A DNA stretch of 64,000 bases from Sphingobacterium micropteri (lineage in GTDB: Bacteria > Bacteroidota > Bacteroidia > Sphingobacteriales > Sphingobacteriaceae), in assembly GCF_014692515.1 (NCBI RefSeq), contig NZ_JACOIK010000009.1:124001-188000 (forward strand), given 5' to 3'. The notes under the pieces are model-generated. The model saw only the letters and a program-made list of their open reading frames with translations. It made no database searches and was not told where the DNA came from. Made by a program: the position numbers and the translations under genes. Positions 51,270 to 58,700 of this stretch are shown in pieces. Each line of letters starts with the position of its first letter. Within the stretch, counting starts at the first letter, position 1.

Positions 51270-52280
51270 ATGACGAAGGAACAAGCATACGAAAAACTCG
51301 AACTACCGGTAGGCACCGACCTGCAGGTGGTACGACGGAAATTCAACCAGATGTACAACGAATTTCTGATGCATATCGACGGAGTTTCCTTCAGTCCGAC
51401 GATGAAGCAACGGATGGAACAACAGCTGGAGGATCTGAAAGTGGCATTCGCAATACTGAATGAAAGCAAGGGTGTGGACGATTCGGCATCGTTGCCATAT
51501 ACGGAAAAAACTTTTTTCCAAGAGGAAAGTTTCCAAAAAGCAGCTTATACAATCCCGCCACCACCGGTGCCGCCTATACCTTCGCAGATGCCGGAACAAC
51601 AGTATATGGCGTATACGGAACGTCATGCTAGTCCGATCCGCGAGCCAAAATGGTGGTATGTCGTGATCACGATACCCATGCTGATCGCCTGTGCCCTGCT
51701 GATCGCTGAGCTAGCAACCGCAGGAGGGTATACACGCGGATTATTTGGTCAGGCATTCTGTTGGGTCATCGGAACCATTATCGGAAACAGTATCTTGCTC
51801 AACCACTTCTCCCCTACCTTGGTACCTCCATATTTAAGAGGTTCTTGGTTTCAGGGAATCCGCGGAGGCATCACTCTATTCACTATCCTCGCATTAACAG
51901 GCTATCTGGTGTATATGCTATACACGACCGGGGCCAACAGTACAAAAATATATGGTATACGGTGGAGCCATTACAAGGAGTACGCAGGCAGTGGCATCGT
52001 CATCTTACAGTTCGGATGGCTTCTATTTATGGGACTGATGTTCATTATCGGTCTGGCCAACCCCCGCACACTCTACTTCCAAGAGAGAGGCAGCATAGTC
52101 GGGGCCTTAGCAGCTTTGGTCGGCTATCAGATGATCTTGATCTTTTGCCTGTTCATGACAGTACCCTCCGATGAGCGGTTACGAAACATCTCGGACGGGT
52201 CGTATTACGGAAATCCGGATTGGTATAATGAAGAGCTACCAGATGAGGAATACGAGTATGAAACGGACAGCGTACAATAA
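51270..52280 (+). CDS. J-like protein with about five membrane helices
   Basis: 336 aa. J-like domain 1-67, slightly diverged (VRRKFNQMYNEFLMHIDGVSF: the His of HNE is Tyr here). A Pro-rich linker leads to five hydrophobic helices: about 130-152 (WWYVVITIPMLIACALLIAELA), 162-182, 200-222, 240-262 and 275-298. The C-terminal tail is acidic (YNEELPDEEYEYETDSVQ). The membrane part was not recognised. It follows the WG gene with only 19 bases between, within which the heptamer repeat is compressed. Confidence 0.78.
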   Translation: MTKEQAYEKLELPVGTDLQVVRRKFNQMYNEFLMHIDGVSFSPTMKQRMEQQLEDLKVAFAILNESKGVDDSASLPYTEKTFFQEESFQKAAYTIPPPPVPPIPSQMPEQQYMAYTERHASPIREPKWWYVVITIPMLIACALLIAELATAGGYTRGLFGQAFCWVIGTIIGNSILLNHFSPTLVPPYLRGSWFQGIRGGITLFTILALTGYLVYMLYTTGANSTKIYGIRWSHYKEYAGSGIVILQFGWLLFMGLMFIIGLANPRTLYFQERGSIVGALAALVGYQMILIFCLFMTVPSDERLRNISDGSYYGNPDWYNEELPDEEYEYETDSVQ

Positions 52281-52429
52281 AATAAAGCTATGGGCTTTAG
52301 GCAGTAGGCTATACTGCAATCTCACAAGTTGAAAACTTGCGAGAGCTGAGTACAATAAAAGGAAGATAAATTGTAGAGACACAGTGCCTGCGTCTCCGAA
52401 TAACAAAGAAAACATTAAAAAGCAAAAAC
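52281..52429. repeat. Intergenic palindromic words
   Basis: CTCACAAGTTGAAAACTTGCGAG (52320-52342) is an imperfect hairpin, and TGTAGAGACACAGTGCCTGCGTCTCC (52371-52396) is a GAGAC...GTCTC palindrome related to the word at 35711. Both look like dispersed elements. No gene is seen. Confidence 0.5.
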
Positions 52430-52648
52430 ATGAGCAATCAACAAAAAACAAAAGAACGAGTGGTGCCGTATTTAACAATCGTCTGCGCAATCCTATTGCT
52501 GATCAATCTCTTTATTCTGTTTAGAAACCAAGCGCTGCTAGCAGAATGCACGGCTTTGCGCGATGAAGCCGAAGCATTACGGGATGAGGCAACTACCTTA
52601 AGAGATGAATCCGCAGCTCTACGAGATGAAACAATACAAGGGAATTAA
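52430..52648 (+). CDS. Small TM protein with LRDE heptads
   Basis: 72 aa. Basic N-terminus (SNQQKTKERVV), one TM helix (PYLTIVCAILLLINLFILF), then ECTALRDEAEALRDEATTLRDESAALRDETIQGN: four heptads of the same kind as in the long coiled coil at 24515. It is probably a membrane anchor that could pair with the long coiled coil through matching heptads. If the N-in rule holds the heptads would lie outside; the charge bias is modest, so topology is unsure. Confidence 0.7.
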   Translation: MSNQQKTKERVVPYLTIVCAILLLINLFILFRNQALLAECTALRDEAEALRDEATTLRDESAALRDETIQGN

Positions 52649-52774
52649 CCCATTACCAAATATGGAATACCATGAAGACAAAAAAGGACAATATAATGAT
52701 TGATTGTTAATGGATACAGAGACTGATTACTGACAACTTACTACTGATAACTTACTACTTACTACTCAAAGAAA
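52649..52774. repeat. Cassette spacer
   Basis: GATTGATTGTTAATGG followed by ACTGATTACTGACAACTTACTACTGATAACTTACTACTTACTACT heptamers up to the next ATG. No gene is seen. Confidence 0.55.
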
Positions 52775-54154
52775 ATGACAAAAGAACAAGCTCTCCAAAA
52801 CCTTTCCCTGCCGGCAGATGCCGACATGGAAACCGTCCGTATGCGTTTTGCCGCTCGCTATACGCTGAGCGATGCACAATACGACCACACACTCACCGAC
52901 GGTATGAAAGCTGTACACGAGCAGCACCTTCGGGAACTCGAGCAGGCCTATAAGGTCATTACCGACAACCCTGTTATTGACGATATGGGCGCCTTGCTCT
53001 CCTTGGGCAAAGGCTACGTAGAGGAAGACGGGGATACGATCCGTACGGACAGCGTCATCCCGTCTGATGAGGCATTGGCTTTCTTTGCGCTATACCCGCA
53101 CGACAGCCCCGTACTTGCCGAACAGCGCTATACACAATATGTTTCGGAACTGGAGGTCGCCATAGAACAGGTAGGGCTAGAAGCGTCAAAAGAACCGTAT
53201 AGAAAGGAGATTGCCCATGCAGAGGCCTGCCTGAATGTGGTCATCAATTACCTCTTGGCTAGCCAGATGCTGGCCTTCCAACAGGAAGAAGCTATAGAGG
53301 TCGCAGAACAGCAGGAATCTATCCCCGAACCGGAGTGGGACAAGATGGACAGACCGATTGATGCCGTACCTGCAGCGTCCAGGCCGTTCAACAAACGTAT
53401 ATATGGTCTGATAGCTATAGTAGCCATGATGTTGCTCGCTATAGGGGTCTGGATAGGCAAGCGTTCGGGCGCAGATAAAGACGATAAGCCCAATCCGGAG
53501 ATGCAGGCTCTTACCGAAGCAGAAACCACCCGAGCTCATATGCCGAATACGCAAAGCAGCGCCGCCGCGCCTGAAGTAGCGAAACCATCGGTACCAGTTG
53601 CGCACGAGGTAGATGAAGCACGGCTGGACCAACAGCTGGATCCATCGCCAACGACTATCGTAGCATCACTATTAGAGCAATACATCTCGGGATATAAGGT
53701 CACCGTCTCCGATGGGCTGATACTATTGGAAGGAAATCAAACCTATCGGCTACCCATTCGGAATATCGATCATATAAACGATGAAGGAGCGTTCGTTAGC
53801 GTATTTGGCAGCTCGCTTTATGTCGATAATCAACCCAAAAGAACCAGCGAAGGCCTACAGCTTACCCGTGTATCCCGGGAAGACCGCGACCGTTTGCTGA
53901 AAGCAATCCGCAGGATAGCGCCTGCGCGCAAAGCCGCCGAAAAAACAATAGCTTCTCCTTCTACGAAACCCACAACGGAAACGGCAGATCCTGTATCTTC
54001 AACTGGGGAGCATACAGCGGGGCCTGCCAGCAGTAAGCCAACGACAGACAAAAACAATAGTACTCGGCAGGATAACACGGAGCAGAAAAAATCGCCCGAC
54101 ACGAAACCGACAGAAAAAACGACACCCTCCGAAAACGAAATAGCAAAAAGTTAA
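52775..54154 (+). CDS. Divergent J-like / TM protein
   Basis: 459 aa. The J-like head keeps MTKEQA and the helix pattern (LQNLSLPADADMETVRMRFAARYT...LRELEQAYKVITDN) but has no His-x-x motif. The second helical unit is at about 90-165 (PSDEALAFFALYPHDSPVLAEQRYTQYVSEL...SKEPYRKEIAHAEACLNVVINYL). A TM helix (IYGLIAIVAMMLLAIGVWIG) lies at about 208-230. Outside it is a domain with TVSDGLILLEGNQTYRLPIRNIDHI (about 310-375) and a Thr/Lys/Ser-rich tail. The head is more like an ancestor of, or an outgroup to, the eight near-identical heads upstream. Confidence 0.75.
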   Translation: MTKEQALQNLSLPADADMETVRMRFAARYTLSDAQYDHTLTDGMKAVHEQHLRELEQAYKVITDNPVIDDMGALLSLGKGYVEEDGDTIRTDSVIPSDEALAFFALYPHDSPVLAEQRYTQYVSELEVAIEQVGLEASKEPYRKEIAHAEACLNVVINYLLASQMLAFQQEEAIEVAEQQESIPEPEWDKMDRPIDAVPAASRPFNKRIYGLIAIVAMMLLAIGVWIGKRSGADKDDKPNPEMQALTEAETTRAHMPNTQSSAAAPEVAKPSVPVAHEVDEARLDQQLDPSPTTIVASLLEQYISGYKVTVSDGLILLEGNQTYRLPIRNIDHINDEGAFVSVFGSSLYVDNQPKRTSEGLQLTRVSREDRDRLLKAIRRIAPARKAAEKTIASPSTKPTTETADPVSSTGEHTAGPASSKPTTDKNNSTRQDNTEQKKSPDTKPTEKTTPSENEIAKS

Positions 54155-54158
54155 AGTA

Positions 54159-54474
54159 CAGATATTGATCAATTTACCTAACCAAGAAACATAAAAAACA
54201 TCTACATGATTATGGTTATGCTAACATTACTTGTTACAACATCCGGGATAATCTTAAACGAATACAATATGAACAAAGTGGCTATATTGATGGGCAGGGA
54301 GCCGTACGTGTTATGCATGTCATCGAAGCAAACAACCACTTCGAAAAGCTCACTAACAATATCCGCTTTGCTTACGACACCTCCGTATTGCCCTCGGAAA
54401 GCTATGCTGCGCTGGACAGCGTTATTTCTGTCATCAAAACATACGAACAAGAAGGTTTTCGTTACATTTTCCGT
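54159..54474 (+). pseudogene. Broken OmpA-like gene copy
   Basis: Copy of 55749-56068. The start codon is lost (ATA for ATG), one T is missing in ATCTTAAACGA (intact ATCTTTAAACGA), and homology stops sharply at 54474 inside the domain, where the toxin-antitoxin module begins. The recognisable part encodes NNIRFAYDTSVLPSESYAALDSVI. Confidence 0.85.
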
Positions 54475-54505
54475 GGCGTTCCGAATTTAAACAAAAAACT
54501 TTTTG

Positions 54506-54525
54506 TATTTTTGATAGAAAGGAGG
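54506..54525 (+). promoter_or_regulatory. Promoter box and strong ribosome-binding site of the TA module
   Basis: TATTTTTG (54506-54513) matches the TAnnTTTG -7 box. AAAGGAGG (54518-54525) is 8 bases from the ATG at 54534. Such a strong Shine-Dalgarno is exceptional among the genes of this window. Confidence 0.6.
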
Positions 54526-54533
54526 TATTCATT

Positions 54534-54764
54534 ATGAGTACAATAGAACTAAAAAAACACATTAAAAATTATATTGATACCGCTGATGAGCGTATGTTGA
54601 GAATATTTAATGCTATTATTGAAAGCGAATCAGAAAACGACTTAGTTTTCAGAGATCATAAAGAAGAATTAGACCTCCGCTTACACCTGCACGAAGAAAA
54701 TCCTACAGCAGGAAAAGAATGGTCGGCGGTAAAAGATTCGCTTCAGAAAAAATATGGCATATAA
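54534..54764 (+). CDS. Antitoxin of a RelE/ParE-type module
   Basis: 76 aa. Helical and acidic: MSTIELKKHIKNYIDTADERMLRIFNAIIESESENDLVF. This opening is common to small Bacteroidota antitoxins that wrap the paired RelE/ParE toxin. It ends AVKDSLQKKYGI and overlaps the toxin ATG by 11 bases, the usual TA coupling. It probably also represses the module, although no DNA-binding motif is clear. Confidence 0.8.
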   Translation: MSTIELKKHIKNYIDTADERMLRIFNAIIESESENDLVFRDHKEELDLRLHLHEENPTAGKEWSAVKDSLQKKYGI

Positions 54765-55050
54765 ACTGGTCATAAAGTCTTTGGCCGAGAATGATATTCA
54801 ACAGGCTATAGAATGGTATCTCGAAAACAGTCCGCCTTACGCTTCTGCCCTTTTAAAAAAGATTGACCAAACACTTCAACGAATAAAACAGAACCCTCAG
54901 CATTATCAGAAACGATATAAAAAGCTACAACTAGCATTGACCGACAAGTTTCCATATGGACTTTACTACACAACTGAGGGAGATACGGTTTATGTCCATG
55001 CCGTTTTACATACGAAACAAAATCCCGAACAGGGTGTAAAAAGAGTATAG
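54754..55050 (+). CDS. RelE/ParE-family toxin
   Basis: 98 aa. YKLVIKSLAENDIQQAIEWYLENSPPYASALLKKIDQTLQRIKQNPQHYQKRYKKLQLALTDKFPYGLYYTTEGDTVYVHAVLHTKQNP follows the RelE/ParE plan: helical hairpin, then a four-strand sheet with FPYGLYY and VHAVLHTKQNP. RelE members cut mRNA on the ribosome and ParE members poison gyrase; this one could be either. The module sits exactly at the break of an OmpA-like pseudogene. Confidence 0.85.
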   Translation: MAYKLVIKSLAENDIQQAIEWYLENSPPYASALLKKIDQTLQRIKQNPQHYQKRYKKLQLALTDKFPYGLYYTTEGDTVYVHAVLHTKQNPEQGVKRV

Positions 55051-55090
55051 CATTCGCAACCTTCCGAAGGAACCACCCCCTCTACATTAA

Positions 55091-55139
55091 AAATACCCAT
55101 TAATGGGTATTTTTAATCAAATTACAACTCTTACCTTTA
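55091..55139 (+). promoter_or_regulatory. Regulatory palindrome D and promoter of the 55145 operon
   Basis: A perfect palindrome at 55091-55112 has core TACCCATTAATGGGTA, an exact fit to TACYYMT-2-AKRRGTA. TACCTTTA at 55132-55139 begins 20 bp after the edge. The ATG at 55145 follows at once, so the transcript would be leaderless or nearly so. Confidence 0.7.
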
Positions 55140-55144
55140 GAGAC

Positions 55145-55771
55145 ATGCATACCATCACCCGAAAACAAGTATTTGAAGCATACCCCATTATCGCATCGCT
55201 GATTACCGATTTTCAGCAGCAATCCTTCGATCCCGAATACAACGACGCTGACGATCCGCTGTATGATGCACTGCACTACCACACTAGCGGGGACACACAG
55301 CATCACGGTAACTTTATCGCCATGCTGCCGCATGATGATATACAACACTACCCGAAGGATCTGGCCATGCATCTCCGCGCATTGTTGCATGATCTGACAT
55401 GTACCCAACTTATTATCCTGTCATTTATCAAAACAGACCTTTTTGGCAATGCTCAGCATCAGGACAGCAGACTGCTACAGGCACGCCAGCTTCTCAACCG
55501 ATATACTGGAGATGCAGCTTATGATGAAGCGTTACGGACGGATCCCGATCATTTGGACGACTTGCTATATGCTTTCTTTTGGCTATCCAGACTAGACGGC
55601 GAACTGTCTGAATATATCTTTTGGGTAGACGAAAAGCAGCGTTTTTGCTTTTTCATTTGCAACCGGGGAAATATTCATTGGTTATCGCTTTCAAGCAGCA
55701 GTAGCCTGTCCGAACAGCTTTTGAAAAAACACGGCTTCGTGGTCGGACCAGATATTGATCAATTTAGCTAA
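55145..55771 (+). CDS. Hypothetical cytosolic protein
   Basis: 208 aa, soluble, not recognised. An N-terminal HTITRKQVFEAYPIIASLITDFQQQSF is followed by DLAMHLRALLHDLTCTQLIILSFIKTDLF and a beta-rich C-terminal part (EYIFWVDEKQRFCFFICNRGNIHWLSL). I chose ATG at 55145; the frame reaches back into palindrome D, which would be promoter DNA. It begins the operon with the OmpA-like and serpin-like genes. The end of this gene (from 55749) is duplicated at 54159. Confidence 0.6.
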   Translation: MHTITRKQVFEAYPIIASLITDFQQQSFDPEYNDADDPLYDALHYHTSGDTQHHGNFIAMLPHDDIQHYPKDLAMHLRALLHDLTCTQLIILSFIKTDLFGNAQHQDSRLLQARQLLNRYTGDAAYDEALRTDPDHLDDLLYAFFWLSRLDGELSEYIFWVDEKQRFCFFICNRGNIHWLSLSSSSSLSEQLLKKHGFVVGPDIDQFS

Positions 55772-55781
55772 ACCGGGAAAC

Positions 55782-56279
55782 ATGAAAAAGATCTACATGA
55801 TTATGATTATGCTAACATTACTTGTTACAGCTTCCGGTATAATCTTTAAACGAATACAATATGAACAAAGTGGCTATATTGACGGACAGGCAGCCGTACG
55901 TGTGATGTACACCATTGAAGCCAACAACCATTTGGAAAAACTCACTAACAATATCCGCTTTGCTTACGACACCTCCGTATTGCCCTCGGAAAGCTATGCC
56001 GCGCTGGACAGCGTTATTGCTGTCATCAAAACATACGAACAGGAAGGCTTTCGTTACATTTTCCGTATACATAGCCACCAACAAAACCGCAGCGATACAC
56101 AAGAAACTGCCTATGCACAAGCAGTAGCCGCAGCTATCAAACAATATGTGGTGAATGCCGGCATTTCAGGCGATATCATCGACGCAGTCGGTGTTGGACG
56201 GAAAAATCGGCTCTGCCTGGACGAAACCGAACCCGATTGTTTCCACCAAAACAACCGATTGGAAATCCACGTTGATTAA
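55782..56279 (+). CDS. Membrane-anchored or exported OmpA-like protein
   Basis: 165 aa. N-terminal helix KKIYMIMIMLTLLVTASGIIF followed by KR, so it is either a signal peptide without an obvious cleavage site or an anchor. The OmpA-like domain has NNIRFAYDTSVLPSESYAALDSVIAVI, FRYIFRIHSHQQNRSDTQETAYAQAVAAAIKQYVVNAGIS and NNRLEIHV. It starts 10 bases after the previous gene. A broken copy lies at 54159-54474. Confidence 0.8.
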   Translation: MKKIYMIMIMLTLLVTASGIIFKRIQYEQSGYIDGQAAVRVMYTIEANNHLEKLTNNIRFAYDTSVLPSESYAALDSVIAVIKTYEQEGFRYIFRIHSHQQNRSDTQETAYAQAVAAAIKQYVVNAGISGDIIDAVGVGRKNRLCLDETEPDCFHQNNRLEIHVD

Positions 56280-56291
56280 CTATATTTGATC

Positions 56292-57314
56292 ATGCACGCT
56301 ATATTACGTCCTATTTTCTTTCTTTGCTTATGCTTTTTAACCGCATCCTGCGGAATTACGTCCAAAAGCCGGCTCCAACAGCTGCCCACTGCATTGCCTC
56401 CGGCGAGTTATCCCAAAACGCACTGGCTTCCGACCATGGAACAAGCCATAACGTTCGATAAAAATGCTGTATATGCCAGCCTGCCCCTCCTCTGGTCTGC
56501 TTTGCAGGAACAGCTTGGAAAAACTATCCAAGCTAACGAGCAGTCGCAGGCTTTGCAACAGCTTGCTCATGCTGCGGTGGACAAAAATAGTGTCAATGAA
56601 AAGCAATTTCAGGCAGCTGTCGTGCGTGACGAAAACACGATTTCCTTAACCGCAACATTAGATGCCACGATCCTATTCGAGCCGTATTTCGAACACATGG
56701 CTTCCGGCACGACGTTTAACGGCGTACCGGTGGATGCCTTTGGCATGAGCGAAAATTCCTTTGACCAGCTACATAAGCAAATGGAGATCCACCGCTATCG
56801 TGACGATGATCATTTCATTATTGGTTTGCTGCCAACCGACCGGAAACAGCAGGTTTTAATCTACAAAACCGACAAGAAGTACCCGACATTCGCCGCTATG
56901 TATGCCGATCTGCAAGAAGAAATTCAGCACGGCCGCGCGGACATGACCATTCCGGATCGTTTATGGCGTTACAGCTGGACACCTTATGACCGCGTGGTCA
57001 TTCCTCGGGTAGCACTGGGTGTTCAAGGGGAATATCCGCAGCTATCCGGCAGTGTGCTACACAATGGAAATGAGCAGCTGACATTGGCTAGCGTACAACA
57101 TAAAGTAGCTTTTCTGCTGAACGAAACAGGCACCAAACTGGCAGTCGAAATGAACATGGGCGTGGATATGGACGGCCTGCCCCGAGGAGGCCCCAAACCG
57201 AAAAACATGGTATTAGATAAGCCCTTTTATATCATCGTCAAAAAACGGAACGATCATATTTCGCCGTACCTGGTACTATGGATCAACAATACCGAGCTGC
57301 TAGATATCGAATAG
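56292..57314 (+). CDS. Serpin-like lipoprotein
   Basis: 340 aa. Lipobox CFLTASCG. The order of blocks follows the serpin fold: TTFNGVPVDAFGM (serpin F..g..v.VpmM), YRDDDHFIIGLLPTDRKQ (lsmlilLP), YDRVVIPRVAL (vxlPkf), LTLASVQHKVAFLLNETGTKLAVEM (vsxvxHkaflevNEeGteAaAaT) and LDKPFYIIVKKRNDHISPYLVLWINN (DrPFlfxIrxxxtgxiLFmG). The hinge after ETGT is LAVEM rather than small Ala residues, so protease inhibition by loop insertion is doubtful. A diverged paralogue is at 59303. The assignment is by eye. Confidence 0.6.
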   Translation: MHAILRPIFFLCLCFLTASCGITSKSRLQQLPTALPPASYPKTHWLPTMEQAITFDKNAVYASLPLLWSALQEQLGKTIQANEQSQALQQLAHAAVDKNSVNEKQFQAAVVRDENTISLTATLDATILFEPYFEHMASGTTFNGVPVDAFGMSENSFDQLHKQMEIHRYRDDDHFIIGLLPTDRKQQVLIYKTDKKYPTFAAMYADLQEEIQHGRADMTIPDRLWRYSWTPYDRVVIPRVALGVQGEYPQLSGSVLHNGNEQLTLASVQHKVAFLLNETGTKLAVEMNMGVDMDGLPRGGPKPKNMVLDKPFYIIVKKRNDHISPYLVLWINNTELLDIE

Positions 57315-57327
57315 CAAGATTTCTGTT

Positions 57328-57384
57328 TTTTGTCTTGCCTACAAGACAAAAATAATGTATTTTTATCTTATCTATAAGACAAAA
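57328..57384. promoter_or_regulatory. Two direct copies of a 24-bp palindrome before the AAA_14 gene
   Basis: TTTTGTCTTG(4)CAAGACAAAA at 57328-57351 is perfect, and TTTTATCTTA(4)TAAGACAAAA at 57361-57384 is a near copy. The centres are 33 bp apart, and the second ends on the A of the start codon. This looks like an operator pair or a leader hairpin pair. Confidence 0.6.
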
Positions 57385-58658
57385 TGAAGAAAACAGATAA
57401 AGAAACAATAAAGAATGTATTGGCTGACTTCCGCGAAGAGATCCCTAATTTCGATGTGAATCCACGTGATTTTACATTTGAGGAATTTGGCAACTATGTG
57501 TTTGTCGGTATACGCAGGGCAGGAAAATCATTTCTGCTTTATCAGCGCATGCAGCAACTTTTGGAACAGGGCGTGTCAGCAGATGAACTGCTATACATCA
57601 ACTTTGAAGATGAACGTCTCATGGGTATGACAGTTCAGGACCTCAATCTTCTTTTGGAGATACATCTTGAATTATATGGCAAAAAACCTATACTTTTTCT
57701 GGACGAAATTCAAAATATCAATGGTTGGGAGAAGTTTGCCCGCAGGCTGGCAGACACGAAACACCGAGTTTACATTACAGGAAGCAATGCAAAAATGTTA
57801 AGCAAGGACATTCAGACCACCCTTGGGGGGCGATATATCGCTGTGGAAGTTTACCCTTACAGTTTCAGGGAGTTTTTAACGGCAAATGGTATCGATTTTT
57901 CTCAGAAAACATTGACTTCTACAGCCGGTAAGGCCGAAATATTAAGAAAATTCAATGATTACTTTTATTTCGGTGGTTTTCCTGAAGGAGCTACACTCGC
58001 CGCAAAAAGGGACTACCTAACAAGTGTCTATCAGAAAATTTACTTAGGCGATATTGCAGTCCGATATTCCGTCGACAATACTTTTGCTTTGCGGATAATG
58101 ATCAAGAAGCTGGCAGAGAGTGTAAAACAGCCGATTTCATTTAATCGTATAGGTAATATTGTTTCATCAACAGGAGCAAAAATTGGAACAAGTACGGTAA
58201 TCAATTATATAGACTATGCAAAAGATGCCTGGTTGATTACTCCCATACAGAACATCACCGATAAATTGGTTGAAAAAGAGACCAAACCAAAATACTATTT
58301 TATTGATAACGGGCTTTTAAATCTATTCTTAATTGATGGCAATACTGCATTGTTAGAAAATCTAGTTGCCATCACCTTATTACGAAAATTGGGACGGGAA
58401 GATGCCGTTTTTTTCTATCACAAAAACGTGGAAGTCGATTTTTATATTCCCGAATCTGAAACAGCGATACAAGTATGCTACGATCTGGATAGCAGCCCAG
58501 ACACCTTTGATCGAGAAGTCAATGCATTAGTGAAGCTGACCAAAGTTCTGACGTGTCAAAAGTTACTTATCATTACCCGGGACACCGAAAAAACACTGCA
58601 GATCAACGACAAATCCATAGATGTTATACCTATTTGGAAATGGTTATTGGAAAACTAA
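57384..58658 (+). CDS. AAA_14 / DUF4143 ATPase
   Basis: 424 aa. Walker A is VGIRRAGKSFLL, Walker B is PILFLDEIQNINGWEKFARRL, and sensor-1 is YITGSNAKML. YSFREFL..NG marks the AAA_14 class. The C-terminal DUF4143 part (AITLLRKLGREDAVFFYHKNVEVDFYIPESETAIQVCYDL) has a PD-(D/E)xK-like pattern: E..VDF..P...AIQVC. Such ATPases are widespread, mobile and of uncertain function. It splits the serpin-like/OmpA-like set from the 58701 genes and has its own palindromic control region, so it is probably a later insertion. Confidence 0.88.
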   Translation: MKKTDKETIKNVLADFREEIPNFDVNPRDFTFEEFGNYVFVGIRRAGKSFLLYQRMQQLLEQGVSADELLYINFEDERLMGMTVQDLNLLLEIHLELYGKKPILFLDEIQNINGWEKFARRLADTKHRVYITGSNAKMLSKDIQTTLGGRYIAVEVYPYSFREFLTANGIDFSQKTLTSTAGKAEILRKFNDYFYFGGFPEGATLAAKRDYLTSVYQKIYLGDIAVRYSVDNTFALRIMIKKLAESVKQPISFNRIGNIVSSTGAKIGTSTVINYIDYAKDAWLITPIQNITDKLVEKETKPKYYFIDNGLLNLFLIDGNTALLENLVAITLLRKLGREDAVFFYHKNVEVDFYIPESETAIQVCYDLDSSPDTFDREVNALVKLTKVLTCQKLLIITRDTEKTLQINDKSIDVIPIWKWLLEN

Positions 58659-58700
58659 TTTGGACAACTAGCGTATAGCTGTAAAAAATTTGCTTAAAAC

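Noticed and set aside
55103-55144. Upstream start of the 55145 gene
   Set aside because: That start lies inside palindrome D and upstream of the -7 box, so it would not be transcribed from this promoter.
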